64,000 nucleotides of DNA from Cryptomeria japonica (lineage: Eukaryota; Streptophyta; Pinopsida; Cupressales; Cupressaceae), in NCBI RefSeq assembly GCF_030272615.1, contig NC_081414.1:769666653-769730652 (forward strand), given 5' to 3'. Both the position numbers and the translations under genes were made by a program. The notes below the pieces were generated by a model. The model saw only the letters and a list, made by a program, of their open reading frames with translations. It made no database searches and was not told where the DNA came from. The stretch's first letter is position 1, and each line of letters starts with the position of its first letter. Positions 32,266-43,440 of this stretch are shown here, in pieces.

Positions 32266-33151
32266 CTAAGTCTCTACCGGTGAGGGTATTACCCCAAGCC
32301 ATTCTCTAAGATATTCAAAGGCTTCTTTAGGTAAAGGCTTTGTAAAGATATCTGCAATTTGTTCTTTAGCATTCACATAAACCAATTTCACTTCCTTTTC
32401 TTCAACATTCTCTTTCAGAAAATTGTATTTGATAGAAACATGTTTAGTTTTAGAGTGAAATACAAGATTCTTTGATATATCAATTGCTACTGAATTATCA
32501 TAATAAATGATTATAGGCTCTTTGCATTTTACCTTTATGTCCTTCATCATTTGTTTAATCCATAATACCTGAGTACAATTAGTTGCTGCTACAACATATT
32601 TTGATTCCGCTGTTGATAATGATGTACAACTATGTTTTTTGCTCAACCATGAAATCAATCTACTACCAAGAAACAATGCTTCACCGGTGGTTCTCTTTCT
32701 GTCATCTACATCTCCTACCCAATTTGCATCGGTGTATGCACATAAATCAAAATTATCATCTTTAGGATACCATAAACCAAGATTTGTTGTGCCTTGTAGA
32801 TACTAGAAAATCCTTTTTACTACTGATTCATGTTTTTCCTTAGGATTACTTTGAAATCTTGAAACAATACATACTGCATTCATAATATCAGGTCTTGTTT
32901 GTGTCAAATACAGTAAACCAAGATTTGTTGTGCCTTGTAGATACCGGAAAATCCTTTTTACTGCTGATTCATGTTTTTCCTTAGGATTACTCTGAAATCT
33001 TGAAACAATACATATTGCATTCATAATATCAGGTCTTGTTTGTGTCAAATACAGTAAACCTCCAATCATAGATTTATATCTTGTTGGATTAACAGGGACT
33101 GAATCATCCTTCGATGATAGTTTATCAGTTGTAGTCATAGGAGTACTTACC
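32266..33151 (-). pseudogene. pol: RNase H and RT-RNase H linker of C3, with in-frame duplication
   Basis: ORF 32676-32266 reads FLGSRLISWLSKKHSCTSLS, AESKYVVAATNCTQVLW, IIYYDNSVAIDIS and IADIFTKPLPKEAFEYLREW, the complete C-terminal half of copia RNase H, ending naturally at VIPSPVET. Upstream (33151-32803) lies VSTPMTTTDKLSS and the linker GLLYLTQTRPDIMNAICIVS, duplicated head-to-tail. RNase H degrades the RNA strand after reverse transcription. The annotated piece starts at the G2 insertion point; residues an ORF finder adds upstream of 33151 are LTR sequence of G2. Confidence 0.85.
32773..33054 (-). repeat. 141-bp tandem duplication (47 codons) in the C3 linker
   Basis: Copies 32773-32913 and 32914-33054 match for their full length with few substitutions. 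The third start of the motif (33055) continues into unique sequence. 141 is a multiple of three, so the frame is kept, and the 47-residue linker segment that includes YLTQTRPDIMN appears twice. Confidence 0.88.
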
Positions 33152-34821
33152 TGTGTGGGGGAAAAAGTGACACTAAGCAAACATGCCCTAATCTCACTTT
33201 CAATCACACATTTATGGAATATGAAAGAGCCTAGAAGTATCACACAATTGGCTACTTCTTTTTGTGGAAGAGAGAGCCACGGGCTACCTATTAGGATTTC
33301 TATTCCTTTGTTGCAATTGAAAGATAAAATGATGCAAGTTCAATCCCTAACCCCAAAGTGCAAGTATGAACTAATAACAAGATTGCAGAATTGAACTTAA
33401 ACAATGGAAAGCTGTAAGCACAAGGACAAGAAAAGAATGTAAATGTGTACCCGGTGTTAAAATATGAATGAAAATGTTCAGGACGGGGGCGCGGGCACCA
33501 CTGTCCTGATTCTGCCCCTGAAACTGCTCCGAAAACTGCTGTTTTGCAACCTGAAAAGCTGTCAAAAATGCTGAAAATGCTGTCTGTCAGGAGGACTAGG
33601 GCACCCAACGCCCCTGTCCTAGGGACCAGGGCACTCAGCGCCCCTGTCCTGGCAGGACTAGGGCACCCCATGCCCCTATCCTGGTCTTTTGCTCTGCAAC
33701 TTGGTGTGGAGTGCTGTCTCGGCCTGCTTTTCCCGGATCTGTAACTTGCGGTGTCGTCCGAATTCTGAAACCTGCACTTATATCTGAAAAGGTGTGGTGG
33801 GTGGCTATGTAGGGTTTTGCCTTAGTCGAACCCCCACTTTGGTGATTTCCACCTACATGAATAGCCAAGTTGTATAGTAAAAGTTGTGTGTGCAGATCTT
33901 GTGTGTGTGCAAGATCCTAAAATGCAAGTAAGCAAACTAGAGCAACCTAGAGAGTAAACCCTAATTGCTTGTAAATGATAATGTAAATGCTCCAAACCAA
34001 GATGCAAAGTGATCTAAAGCATGAATACAAATGATATAATGAGGCTTGTGCAAAGACATGAAAACAACATGAAATCATACCCAACCTCAAGGGAGGGGTA
34101 CAAGCCAATCTTCAGTCGGTGATCCTTTATTGCTCTTCAATGCCTTCAAAGCCCTAAATGAATGAATGAAATTGATGAATTCTTGATGGATGGATGTTGA
34201 ATGTTGTTGAAGTCTTCAAAGATCTGCTCTTTCGCTGCATAGAAGGTCCTTGAAACCAAAAATCTGGATCCTTTCAAATGAAGAAAGAGAGCTCTTATAT
34301 ATGAAACCCTAGGTCTTAATTTCAACTTTTGGCCAACCTAGAGATTGAATCTCCCACCAATTTCTTGGGGTTAAGATTTATTTTATGATTGGATTGTGCT
34401 CCTAAAATTTTGGGAAAAATGTCCAGAACCATGTGCACTCTGGGCGCCATGGTCCTGACAACTTTTCACCAAATTTTCAGGGCTGTTGGATATGATGATT
34501 TTAGAGAGAATCCCGAAGTTACAGGTGATTTTGAGATGTTTTGACCCTCGAAATCAAGCCCCCAAGTTCAAAATAGGACCTAATTAGGGTTTTTGATTAA
34601 ATGATGTATTGGAGGAATACAATGAAAAGGGCACACTTTAATGAAAGGGCCCAACTTTATGATATGGAAGATGATGAAATAGAACCTTAGACCTAATTAA
34701 TTTGATTAATTAAGTGCTAAAGGGAAAATGCAATGCAAAATACAAAATGCGCCAAGGCGGGTGCTAAACTAGGTGTGAAATTGTACCACCCTAGTAAGTG
34801 CGTACAATTTACGACGCTACA
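33152..34821 (-). repeat. 3' LTR of G2
   Basis: 1,670 bp, near-identical to 40108-41777. It contains GC-rich hairpins at 33479-33508 and 33592-33683, and AGAACCATG...CATGGTCCT near 34425-34456. Open frames within it (for example 33300-33671 minus) occur in both LTRs and are non-coding. Confidence 0.92.
33592..33683 (-). other. Three tandem GC-rich hairpins in G2 LTR
   Basis: Three consecutive units of about 29 bp: AGGAC..AGGGC...GCCCCT..GTCCT at 33592-33620, GGGAC...GTCCT at 33622-33650 and CAGGA...TCCTG at 33653-33683. Another CAGGAC...GTCCTG lies at 33479-33508. The matching copy in the other LTR is 40548-40640. Arms vary between units but still pair. Confidence 0.6.
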
Positions 34822-36635
34822 TTTAGCCCCCACTTTAGCGGTCATATGAACACTACGTGCATATGCAAGCTAAAGTACAGAAAAGTAAACATTATTTGAA
34901 AAAGGATATATCCATAAGTCTATCGAACGAAGCCCCCAATGGTATCTGCAGTACATAGTTAGGAACTGCACCCTACAAAACACACGTTAGATCACAAAAT
35001 CACCTAATGCTTACTAAGGAAGGTGATGAAAATTTGAGGGTAGCTATATGCCCCCCCTGTTTCAGCTTGCTAATTTTAGTGAGTTGAAACAGGGTATCAT
35101 GTTTACCACTTCGAATTGTTAAAGAATATTGATGACAAATGCTCACAAGAAGATTTGATATGAGATCAAAAACTAATGGAGAATCATTTGGTAAGAAAGA
35201 GGACTAAATCCCAATTCCAACACAACAAAGAGTGTGAGGATTTGAGAGTTCTCTTACACAAGATGAAGGATGTAAATGGAAACAAAATGCAAAGAGAAGA
35301 AAAGAAAAAAAAGCATGAATACACACATTGGTGATCCATGAGAAGAATAGTGAGAGAGAAAACATGGACTTGTCGCCCCTAGATCTTGTCTAGGTGATCC
35401 ATGGGAAAGAGGACATGGAAAACTAGCCCCTAGAGTCTGTCTAGGTGATCCATGTAAGGGAGGAGAGTGAGAAAGTCTAGCCTTATGCTGCTAGTTCCAC
35501 TCAACCTTGTGCATGTGTGTGTAAGGGAGGTTAGAAGCACCTCATAGGAGTCTATGCCCGAGTATGCTACAACCTGTATATGTATAGTACAAAAGCGTGA
35601 CATCTCACTCTAAGAGTTTGTGCTCTGGTTCTGAGAATGACCCATTTCTCAAAAAGTGTAATGTTTATGTCATAAGCAAAGTAGAACAAGGATACCTACC
35701 TTCATCACAAAAGAAGATACCCCAAAAATGCAACAATGTCATAGATCCAAGCAAGAGAGTTTTGCACTCTTTAAGCAAGGATAAGATAGTTGAAAAGGGA
35801 TATCTTGTAGTATGTGTAAAGGAGATCCTTAGAGGAGAAGAGATCTTTGTATAAAAGATACCTATCCCCGAGAGGAACTGTCTTAGACAAATATAACATC
35901 TTCTAGAATAAGACAAAGAAGAGAATAAGAATGCAATACTTCCTTTTTTTGCAAGGTGAAAGTGACTCTTAATGAAGGATGACGCTCTTTTTAACCCAAT
36001 TGGGAGAGTGAATTCATTATGGATGTCTTTTACCAAGTGCAAAAGAGGTTGTAGTCAAGGACTTACACCTCTTGTAAGAGAGAATCCTTGAACAAACAAC
36101 AACAAATGCATACAAGGAATAACATCAAGTAATAAAGTTCACACCATCCACGAAATAGGAAAAAGTGGATCCTTAGATAAAAATAAGGAAAGATCATTGC
36201 CTCCCAAGGATAAGGATAATGAGAAGGACTTATACAATATTCTAGGGAGAGATTTAGACATAGGCAAAATGTACTACATACTCACATGAGTTCATGCAAG
36301 CAAGACATTAGTGTATGTAAAATGCTCCTCACAAGAAGTGGGTAAGGTAAGAAAGAGAATATCTTCTCCCATATCTAGGAAAAGAGGATTCTAAAGAAAA
36401 GATGATCAATATTTCCACACTAGTACCCCAAAGGGAAATTTTAACCATAAAAAGAAGAGATGTATGAAATCACTCTTGTCCCCATAGGAACAAGAGATAA
36501 CATAGAAAATTAGGCTATTATGTTGCTTCAAAAATATGATTGCACTTGAAATTGTACCATCATGAGTGACAATGAGCCCCCAGTAAATGAGCTACCAATG
36601 TCACATAATGATGAGCAACATAATAGCCATTAATG
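34822..36635 (-). other. 3' noncoding region of G2 with polypurine tract
   Basis: The purine tract AGTGGGGGCTAAA (34822-34834, minus) abuts the 3' LTR. Between it and the ORF stop at 36636 there are 1.8 kb with no domain. The plus strand here is purine-rich (GAGAATGAGAAGG-type words), and short open stretches at 35597-36042 show no recognisable product. Confidence 0.6.
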
Positions 36636-38333
36636 TTATTTAAAGACATGATAGATTGAATGAGGTATTTTAATATGACATGCTAAATGCTCAACTATAA
36701 GTGAGATAAAAAACATGTATAAAATGATAAAAATTGAAGAAGAAAAGTCACAAGAAATCTTAGAAGAGGGATGAGTGTAATTTATTAGAGCCTTATCCCT
36801 TGAGAAAAGGACTTTATGATGAATAGGAGATAAAGATTCATAAGTGGATTTAGAAATTTGAGGGGAGTTATAAAGAGATTTGTTCATCGCCAAGATTTCC
36901 TTATGAGGGGAATGAGAGTTGATAGAAGTAGAAGATGATTTAGTTGAAGTGAGATCATCATCACTACTAAATATAGCTTTCACATTGAGAGATGGTCTTT
37001 TAGATGCTTTGGTGGGCTTAAAAAGATTATATCCAAGTCCAAATGAATATTCATGCATGTTATGTTCTAAAGGAACTTTAATTCCTCGTTCATTTATGCC
37101 ACAACCATTTCCACTATAGCCACTCTTAGCCAAAATATGAAAACCACGACCATAATGATTAGCCATTTTAGAAAGAAAAGGTGGTTTTTCATAAGACCAA
37201 GAATAAAATCCTTCAGAATTAGAGGTGTGAGGAGAAGAAGTTTGAGAAGCAGCCACAAAATTATTGTTCATAAGCTCAGGTGAGATTGATTGATCTCTAG
37301 TTTCTTCCTTCTTTTTAACTTTAAGCTCTCTAGGAGGAACCCTATACTCACCTACAAAGGTGGGATTAAAGTCAATAGATCCCCAATTGTCTTCTGCGAG
37401 AACCTTCTCAGGATCAAAAGCCTTTTCATGTGTAGACTCAAGTCGAGAAGGATCTTCTTCAGGAGCTTTGGACTCATCCAAAGAATTTTGATCATCAGAG
37501 AGTGAGGATTCATCCATAGGTATCTTGTTTAAAGAGTCATCACTAGAAGAGGAAGGCTTAGATGTTTGCAAACAAGCTTGGAGATTAGTGTCACCTATCA
37601 AAGTATATGTCTTATTGTTATAAATAAATTTAACTTGTCTATGCAATGTAGAGGGGACAGCTTGCATACTATGAATCCAAGGTCTCCCTAATAACAAGTT
37701 GTATGTTAGATTTCCTGACATAACATGGATAGGAGTAGGCAAAGTAATAGGTCCCACTGTGATGGGTAAGGTGATAATACCTAATGAAGAATTAGCCACA
37801 TTATCAAAGCCTCGAATGGGATGAGAGTCAGGCTCAATAAGGGATGTATCCACATTCATCTTATGCAATAGATTAATGCTACACACATTAAGGCCAGAGC
37901 CATTATCTACTAGTGTTCGTCTTATAGCAGTGTCATTTATGATAACCACAATCATCAAGGGATCATATTGATGTTGAGTTTCACTAGTAGGCAATTCATC
38001 TTGAGTAAACACAATTTGAGCTTTAGGATTCATCACAGAGTTAACCAAAGACACTATATTACGAGATGTATTAGGTGGAGGAACATTCAAATCTTTCAAG
38101 GCATCTTGTAACATTCCATGATGAGCGGAGGAAGTTTGGATCAAATCCCAAAGGGATATCTTTGCCGGAGTAGCTTTAAGTTGTTCTATGAGATCATATT
38201 CCTTACCAAGAACTTGTGAAATACGTGGAGCTTGAGGAAGAATAGGTTGGGAAGGAGGAAGTGAAGTTGGGATAAACTGGAGGAGGATTAGGTTGCCTAT
38301 TGTTTCTTGTGTTATAGGTATGAGAAACCGCAT
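36636..38333 (-). pseudogene. pol: Retropepsin with downstream G-patch-like motif, G2
   Basis: A 565-codon open frame starts within coding sequence; the true start is upstream in another frame. EYDLIEQLKATPAKISLWDL (about residue 48) is the conserved segment ahead of the protease. The active site is TLVDNGSGLNVCS (about residues 138-150), with Asp-Asn-Gly rather than Asp-Thr/Ser-Gly. The end motif is NLLLGRPWIHSMQAVPSTLH. After an acidic Ser-rich linker, HYGRGFHILAKSGYSGNGCG and GIKVPLE (about residues 390-425) form a G-patch-like motif as in other plant gypsy Pol proteins. The frame then ends in unrelated sequence at 36636, just where reverse transcriptase would follow in G4. Confidence 0.82.
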
Positions 38334-39786
38334 TATAACTCTCTCTAGTCAGTTGCTTAGCATACTCATAAGGGTTCTTAGAAGAATAACCTCCTTGCAC
38401 AGTAATAATAGGTTTCTTAGGAGTGCAAAAAGAATCATTAGCATAACCACCTTGAACCACTAAGATAGGCTTATATAAAGGTTGAGAATTTTGAGAAGGA
38501 CAAGCACCTTGGACAGTGAAGAGAGGTTTGTTAGGTGTCTCATTCACATGTATCAAATTGATTGAGGATGGTTTAGAGGAATGAACAAAAGTGTTGGAAG
38601 AATTATTGATAGTCTTCTCTTGCACTAAAATCTTATCACAGATTATACTAGGAAAGGTCACATCATCCTTTATCATCACAGGATGTACATGGGGAATAAA
38701 CTCTCTAGGAGAAGGATCAACATTATTCTCTAAAGTCTCACTTTTGAGAGGGAGATCTTTGAAAGAGATGTTAACCATCTTTCTTTGAACTAGGGTATCC
38801 TTATGAGTAGAACCAAGTTGAGGAGAGGGAGATGCTTTATTTTTAGAGGGAGAATAATTGAGATTCAAGGAAGGTGAGAAACTATCAAGGGAGTTTTCAA
38901 TCTTGATTTCATCCCCTTTGGCTAGGGTTCTCTCATGGGGTAGAGAATAATCTACACCTTCTTCTAATGGTTCATCCCAAATAGTGAAGTGGTTGAAAGG
39001 AATGTTTGAAGTATTGTCAATCTCGGGAGAGGAGATAACATTGTTTATTAATTCCTCATCCTTAGGAGGGAGAGCATCAATAGATGTGTTAAACTCATCC
39101 TCTTTCCTCAAAATCTGTTCAATATGATCTTTAGGGGAGAGAGAATTAAGGAAATTGCTTATTATTTCATCTTCTTTCTCTAAGGGATGCTTATGGCTAA
39201 GACAAACTTTAGGAGAAGGGTAAGCATTTATCATTAATTCATCATCTCTAGTGGGAATTTTGTTGGAAAAGGAAATGCCATCAATAGGAAATGTAGGGAT
39301 AATATCATCTTCTGGCACAAAAGAATCCTCATGAAGGGAGTGTTTTTTAGGAGGAACATGAACATATTTCTCCAAAGATTCATGCTTAGGAAGGAGATCT
39401 TTGAAAGAAGTGTTCATAACCTCTTGTTGCACTAACATGCCCCCATTGGAAGGACCAACTTTAGTAGAAAATAAGTCAATGTCCATCAATACCTTTTCAC
39501 TTAGAGAGGCATCCTATAGGGAAGGTGAAGTAACATTAAGAAAGGTGTTTGTGATATCATTCTCTTCCTCTAGGATAGCTAAATAGGAAGGGCACATTTT
39601 AGGAGAATTGTCAAGATCACTCTTAAAGTCTTCATCCTTAGAGCATGGGAGAGTCTCAAAGGGATTGATAGCAACTCTTTTAGGCACTAAAATGTTGTTA
39701 TAGATGGGGGGAGGTTCTTTAGAAGAAGGAAAAATTGAAACAAGGGAAGCTAACCCATTATCACATCTATGAAATGAATGCATCAT
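38203..39786 (-). pseudogene. Unrecognised N-terminal region of the G2 protein
   Basis: Minus-strand frame with one stop (about 39511) encoding a low-complexity Pro/Ser/Glu/Asp-rich protein with repeats of the type SPKxxL and EDEI/NNxF. Near its end are three related segments, KPLFTVQGACPSQ, KPILVVQGGYAND and KPIITVQGGYSSK, then YNTRNNRQPNPPP. G4 has the same three-part segment (57670-57905). A one-base frameshift near 38290 joins it to the protease frame. It occupies the place of gag but shows no capsid domain or zinc knuckle. Function unknown. Confidence 0.65.
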
Positions 39787-40107
39787 GACAACAATTTTCC
39801 TCTTTCAAATGATAACACATGCAAAATAGAAGGAAATGTTCAATGAAAGCACTTAGAATGTAGATTTAGACAATGAAATTTATGATTCAAATGAGTTCCT
39901 AAATCAGATTTGAAATTATTGATCCCAATTAAGCTATGCACAAGTTCAACTTTGAATTGAAAAATTAGGGTTTTAGCAAAAATTTCCTCTAAATTTTTTT
40001 TTTTGAATCTTGCAAGAAATTAAAACTTGTAAATAGCATCAACACTCAAATTTAAAAACATAAATCAGAATTAGAGAAGATTGGAGTTCACGTCGGGTTC
40101 ACCAAAA
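39787..40107 (-). other. Leader and primer-binding site of G2
   Basis: The minus strand after the 5' LTR reads TTTTGGTGAACCCGACGTGA (40088-40107). G4 has the same motif at 57065, so it is the family's primer-binding region; the tRNA is not identified. The rest is AT-rich noncoding. Confidence 0.7.
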
Positions 40108-41777
40108 TGTGTGGGGGAAAAAGTGACACTAAGCAAACATGCCCTAATCTCACTTTCAATCACACATTTGTGGAATACGAAAGAGCCTAGAGGTATCACA
40201 CAATTGGCTACTTCTTTTTGTGGAAGAGAGAGCCACGGGCTACCTATTAGGATTTCTATTCCTTTGTTGTAATTGAAAGATAAAATGATGCAAGTTCAAT
40301 CCCTAACCCCAAAGTGCAAGTATGAACTAATAACAAGATTGCAGAATTGAACTTAAAAAATGGAAAGCTATAAACACAAGGACAAGACAAGAATGTAAAT
40401 GCATACCTGGTGTTAAAATATGAATGAAAATGTTCGGGACGGGGGTGCGGGCACCACTGTCCTGATTCTGCCCCTGAAACTGCTCCGGAAACTGCTGTTT
40501 TGCAACCTGAAAAGCTGTCAAAAATGCTGAAAATGCTGTCTGTTAGGAGGACCAGGGTGCCCAGCGCCCCTATCCTAGGGACCAGGGCACTCAGCGTCCC
40601 TGTCCTGGCAAGACCAGGGCACCCCATGCCTCTGTCCTGGTCTTTTGCTCTGCAACTTGGTGTGGAGTGCTGTCTCGGCCTACTTTTCCCGGATCTGTAA
40701 CTTGCGGCGTCGTTTGAATTCCGAAACCTGCACTTATATCTGAAAAGGTGTGGTGGGTGGTTATATAGGGTTTTGCCTTAGTCAAACCCCCACTTTGGTG
40801 ATTTCCACGTCCACGAATAGCCAAGTTGTATAGTAAAAGTTGTGTGTGCAGATCTTGTGTGTGTGCAAGATCCTAAAATGCAAGTAAGCAAACTAGAGCA
40901 ACCTAGAGAGTAAACCCTAATTGCTTGTAAATGATAATGTAAATGCTCCAAACCAAGATGCAAAGTGATCTAAAGCATGAATACAAATGATATAATGAGG
41001 CTTATGCAAAGACATGAAAACAACATGAAATCATACCCAACCCCAAGGGAGGGGTACAAGCCAATCTTCAGTCGGTGATCCCTTATTGCTCTTCAATGCC
41101 TTCAAAGCCCTAAATGAATGAATGAAATTGATGAATGCTTGATGGATGGATGTTGAATGTTGTTGAAGTCTTCAAAGATATACTCTTTCACTGCATAGAA
41201 GGTCCTTGAAACCAAAAATTCGGATCCTTTCAAATGAAGAAAGAGAGCTCTTATATATGAAACCCTAGGTCTTAATTTCAACTTTTGGCTGACCTAGAGA
41301 TTGAATCTCCCACCAATTTCTTGGGGTTAAGCTTTATTTTATGATTGGATTGTGCTCCTAAAATTTTGAGAAAAATGTCCGGGACCATGTGCACTCCGGG
41401 CGCCATGGTCCCGACAACTTTTCACCAAATTTTTAGGGCTGTCGGATATGATGATTTTAGAGAGAATCCCGAAGTTACAGGTGATTTTGAGATGTTTTGA
41501 CCCCCGAAATCAAGCCCCCAAGTTCAAAATAGGACCTAATTAGGGTTTTTGATTAAATGATGTATTGGAGGAATAAAATGAAAAGGGCACACTTTCATGA
41601 AAGGGCCCAACTTTATGATATGGAAGATGATGAAATAGAACCTTAGACCTAATTAATGTGATTAATTAAGTGCTAAAGGGAAAATGCAATGCAAAATACA
41701 AAATGCGCCAAGGCGGGTGCTAAACTAGGTGTGAAATTGTACCACCCTAGTAAGTGCGTACAATTTACGATGCTACA
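40108..41777 (-). repeat. 5' LTR of G2
   Basis: 1,670 bp. Near 41381-41412 it has a 9-bp perfect inverted repeat, GGGACCATG/CATGGTCCC, around a 14-base loop; the other LTR has one mismatch. GC-rich hairpins lie at 40436-40465 and 40548-40640. Confidence 0.92.
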
Positions 41778-42660
41778 TTACCGGTTTAGAGTTTTCCATA
41801 CCAAATTTCTTTAGTAGTTTCTTCAAGTACTTTGATTGACATATGAATATACCTTTATCAGTCTGTGAAATCTACAGTCCTAAAAAGAATTTTATCTCCC
41901 CAATCATAGACATTTCAAATTCTTCCTATATCTTATTAGAAAAGTCTTTATACAATCCTTTATACAATCCTTCAATGATAGTTTATCTGTTGTAGTCATA
42001 GGAGTACTTACCGTTTTAGAGTTTTCCATACCAAATTTCTTTAGTAGTTTCTTCAAGTACTTTGATTGACATATGAATATACCTTTATCAGTCTGTGAAA
42101 TTTGCAATCCTAAAAATAATTTTATCTCCCCAATCATAGACATTTCAAATTCTTCCTGTATCTTATTAGAAAAGTCTTTATGCACATAAATCAAAATTTT
42201 CATCTTTAGGATACCATAAACCAAGATTTGTTGTGCCTTTTAGATATCGGAAAATCCTTTTTACTACCGATTCATGTTTTTCCTTAGGATTACTCTAAAA
42301 TCTTGAAACAATACATACTGCATTCATAATATCAGGTCTTGTTTGTGTCAAATATAGTAAACCTCCAATCATAGATTTATATTTGTCAGATTAAGAGGGA
42401 CTGAATCATCCTTCAATGATAGTTTATCAGTTGTAGTCAGAGGAGTACTTACCAATGATAGTTTATCAGTTGTAGTCAGAGGAGTACTTACCGATTTAGA
42501 GTTTTCCATACCAAATTTCTTTAGTAGTTTCTTCAAGTACTTTGATTGACATATGAATATACCTTTATCAGGCTATGAAATCTGTAGTCCTACAAAGAAT
42601 TTTATCTCCCCAATCATAGACATTTCAAATTCCTCCAAAAATAATATCATCAACAAAAAC
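41778..42660 (-). repeat. pol: Repeated RT-RNase H junction fragments in C3
   Basis: Three copies of a segment of about 160 bp encode [10 protein letters not shown]...QTDKGIFICQSKYLKKLLKK-type sequence (reverse transcriptase C-terminus). The landmark AGAGTTTTCCATACC starts at 41788, 42018 and 42498. Between copies two and three is a block for YLTQTRPDIMN plus the downstream linker, which is also present at 32773. A 39-bp unit ending GGAGTACTTACC is itself doubled at 42413-42491. The copies are tandem duplications of one region, broken by stops and frame changes. Confidence 0.8.
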
Positions 42661-43290
42661 TTCAATAACCAAGATGTCATCATTAGTCACTTTGAGATAT
42701 AAGTTGCTGTCAACATTACCTTTAGTGTAACCAAGGTTCAAAAGATATTTGTCCAATCTAGCATACCAAGCTCTAGGAGCTTGCTTCAATCCATATAAAT
42801 CTTTCCTTAACCTGCAAACCATATCTTTGTCCTTTGTCAAAGAAAATCCATCAGGTTTTTCAATGTAAACTTCCTCTTCAAGATCACCATTCAAAAATGC
42901 ACATTTAATGTCCATTTGATATACTTTATAGTTCTTGTGTGCTACAAATGCAAGAAATAGTATGACTGCCTCAATTATAGCTATTGGTGCAAAGGTTTCA
43001 TTGTAATCAATTCCTTCTTTCTGTGAATATCCCTTACACACTAATCTTTCTTTGTTTCTGATTACCTTACCATCTTCATTAAATTAATTTCTGAATACCC
43101 ATTTAGTTCCAATTATATATTTGTTTTTAGGTCGGGGAACCAATGTCCATGTGTTATTCTTTTCAATTTGTTCCAATTCATCTTCCATGGCTTTAATCCA
43201 ATGTTTGTCTTCACATGCCTCAAAAATAGTTGCTGGTTCAATTTGAGAAATTAAGTATACCTCTTCATTTGCCAGTCTTCCTCTTGTCAT
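42625..43290 (-). pseudogene. pol: Reverse transcriptase N-terminal and palm region of C3
   Basis: ORF 43290-43084 holds ISQIEPATIFEACEDKHWIK and NTWTLVPRPKNKYIIGTKWV, the copia RT start. After a stop, 43041-42625 in the same frame gives [33 protein letters not shown] (first catalytic Asp), [19 protein letters not shown] and [10 protein letters not shown] (catalytic Asp pair). The segment after VDDIIFGG is truncated and runs into the repeated fragments at 42660. It aligns residue for residue with C1 RT. Confidence 0.87.
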
Positions 43291-43440
43291 TACACCTTGA
43301 TACTTATTTCCAATTATCTAAATTTCAGAGTGATTCAATCTTACATACTTTGGTGTATTCACTTGCTGCTATTCTTCAGTCACTGTGGAATTCTCTGATG
43401 ATGCCAGTGTGATTGGATCTACATTCTGTACCAGTGCATT

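Larger units (their letters stand above)
33152..41777 (-). mobile_element. Gypsy retrotransposon G2, minus strand, nested in C3, TTACC target duplication
   Basis: Both LTRs are 1,670 bp (33152-34821 and 40108-41777), and TTACC flanks both ends (33147-33151 and 41778-41782). On the minus strand: 5' LTR ending CACACA, primer site TTTTGGTGAACCCGACGTG, a 321-bp leader, one frameshifted coding region (39786-36636) with a protease and G-patch-like motif, a 1.8 kb noncoding region, purine tract AGTGGGGGCTAAA, and 3' LTR starting TGTAGCG. There is no recognisable gag, reverse transcriptase, RNase H or integrase, so it is non-autonomous. LTRs and protein are related to G4. Confidence 0.93.

Noticed and set aside
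33155-33243. N-terminal part of an open frame continuing into the RT-RNase H linker
   Set aside because: It crosses the G2/C3 junction at 33151; the upstream residues are G2 LTR sequence read by chance.
33300-33868. Several open frames on both strands, repeated at 40256-40824
   Set aside because: They occur in both LTRs of G2 and result from its GC-rich hairpin region; no coding signature.
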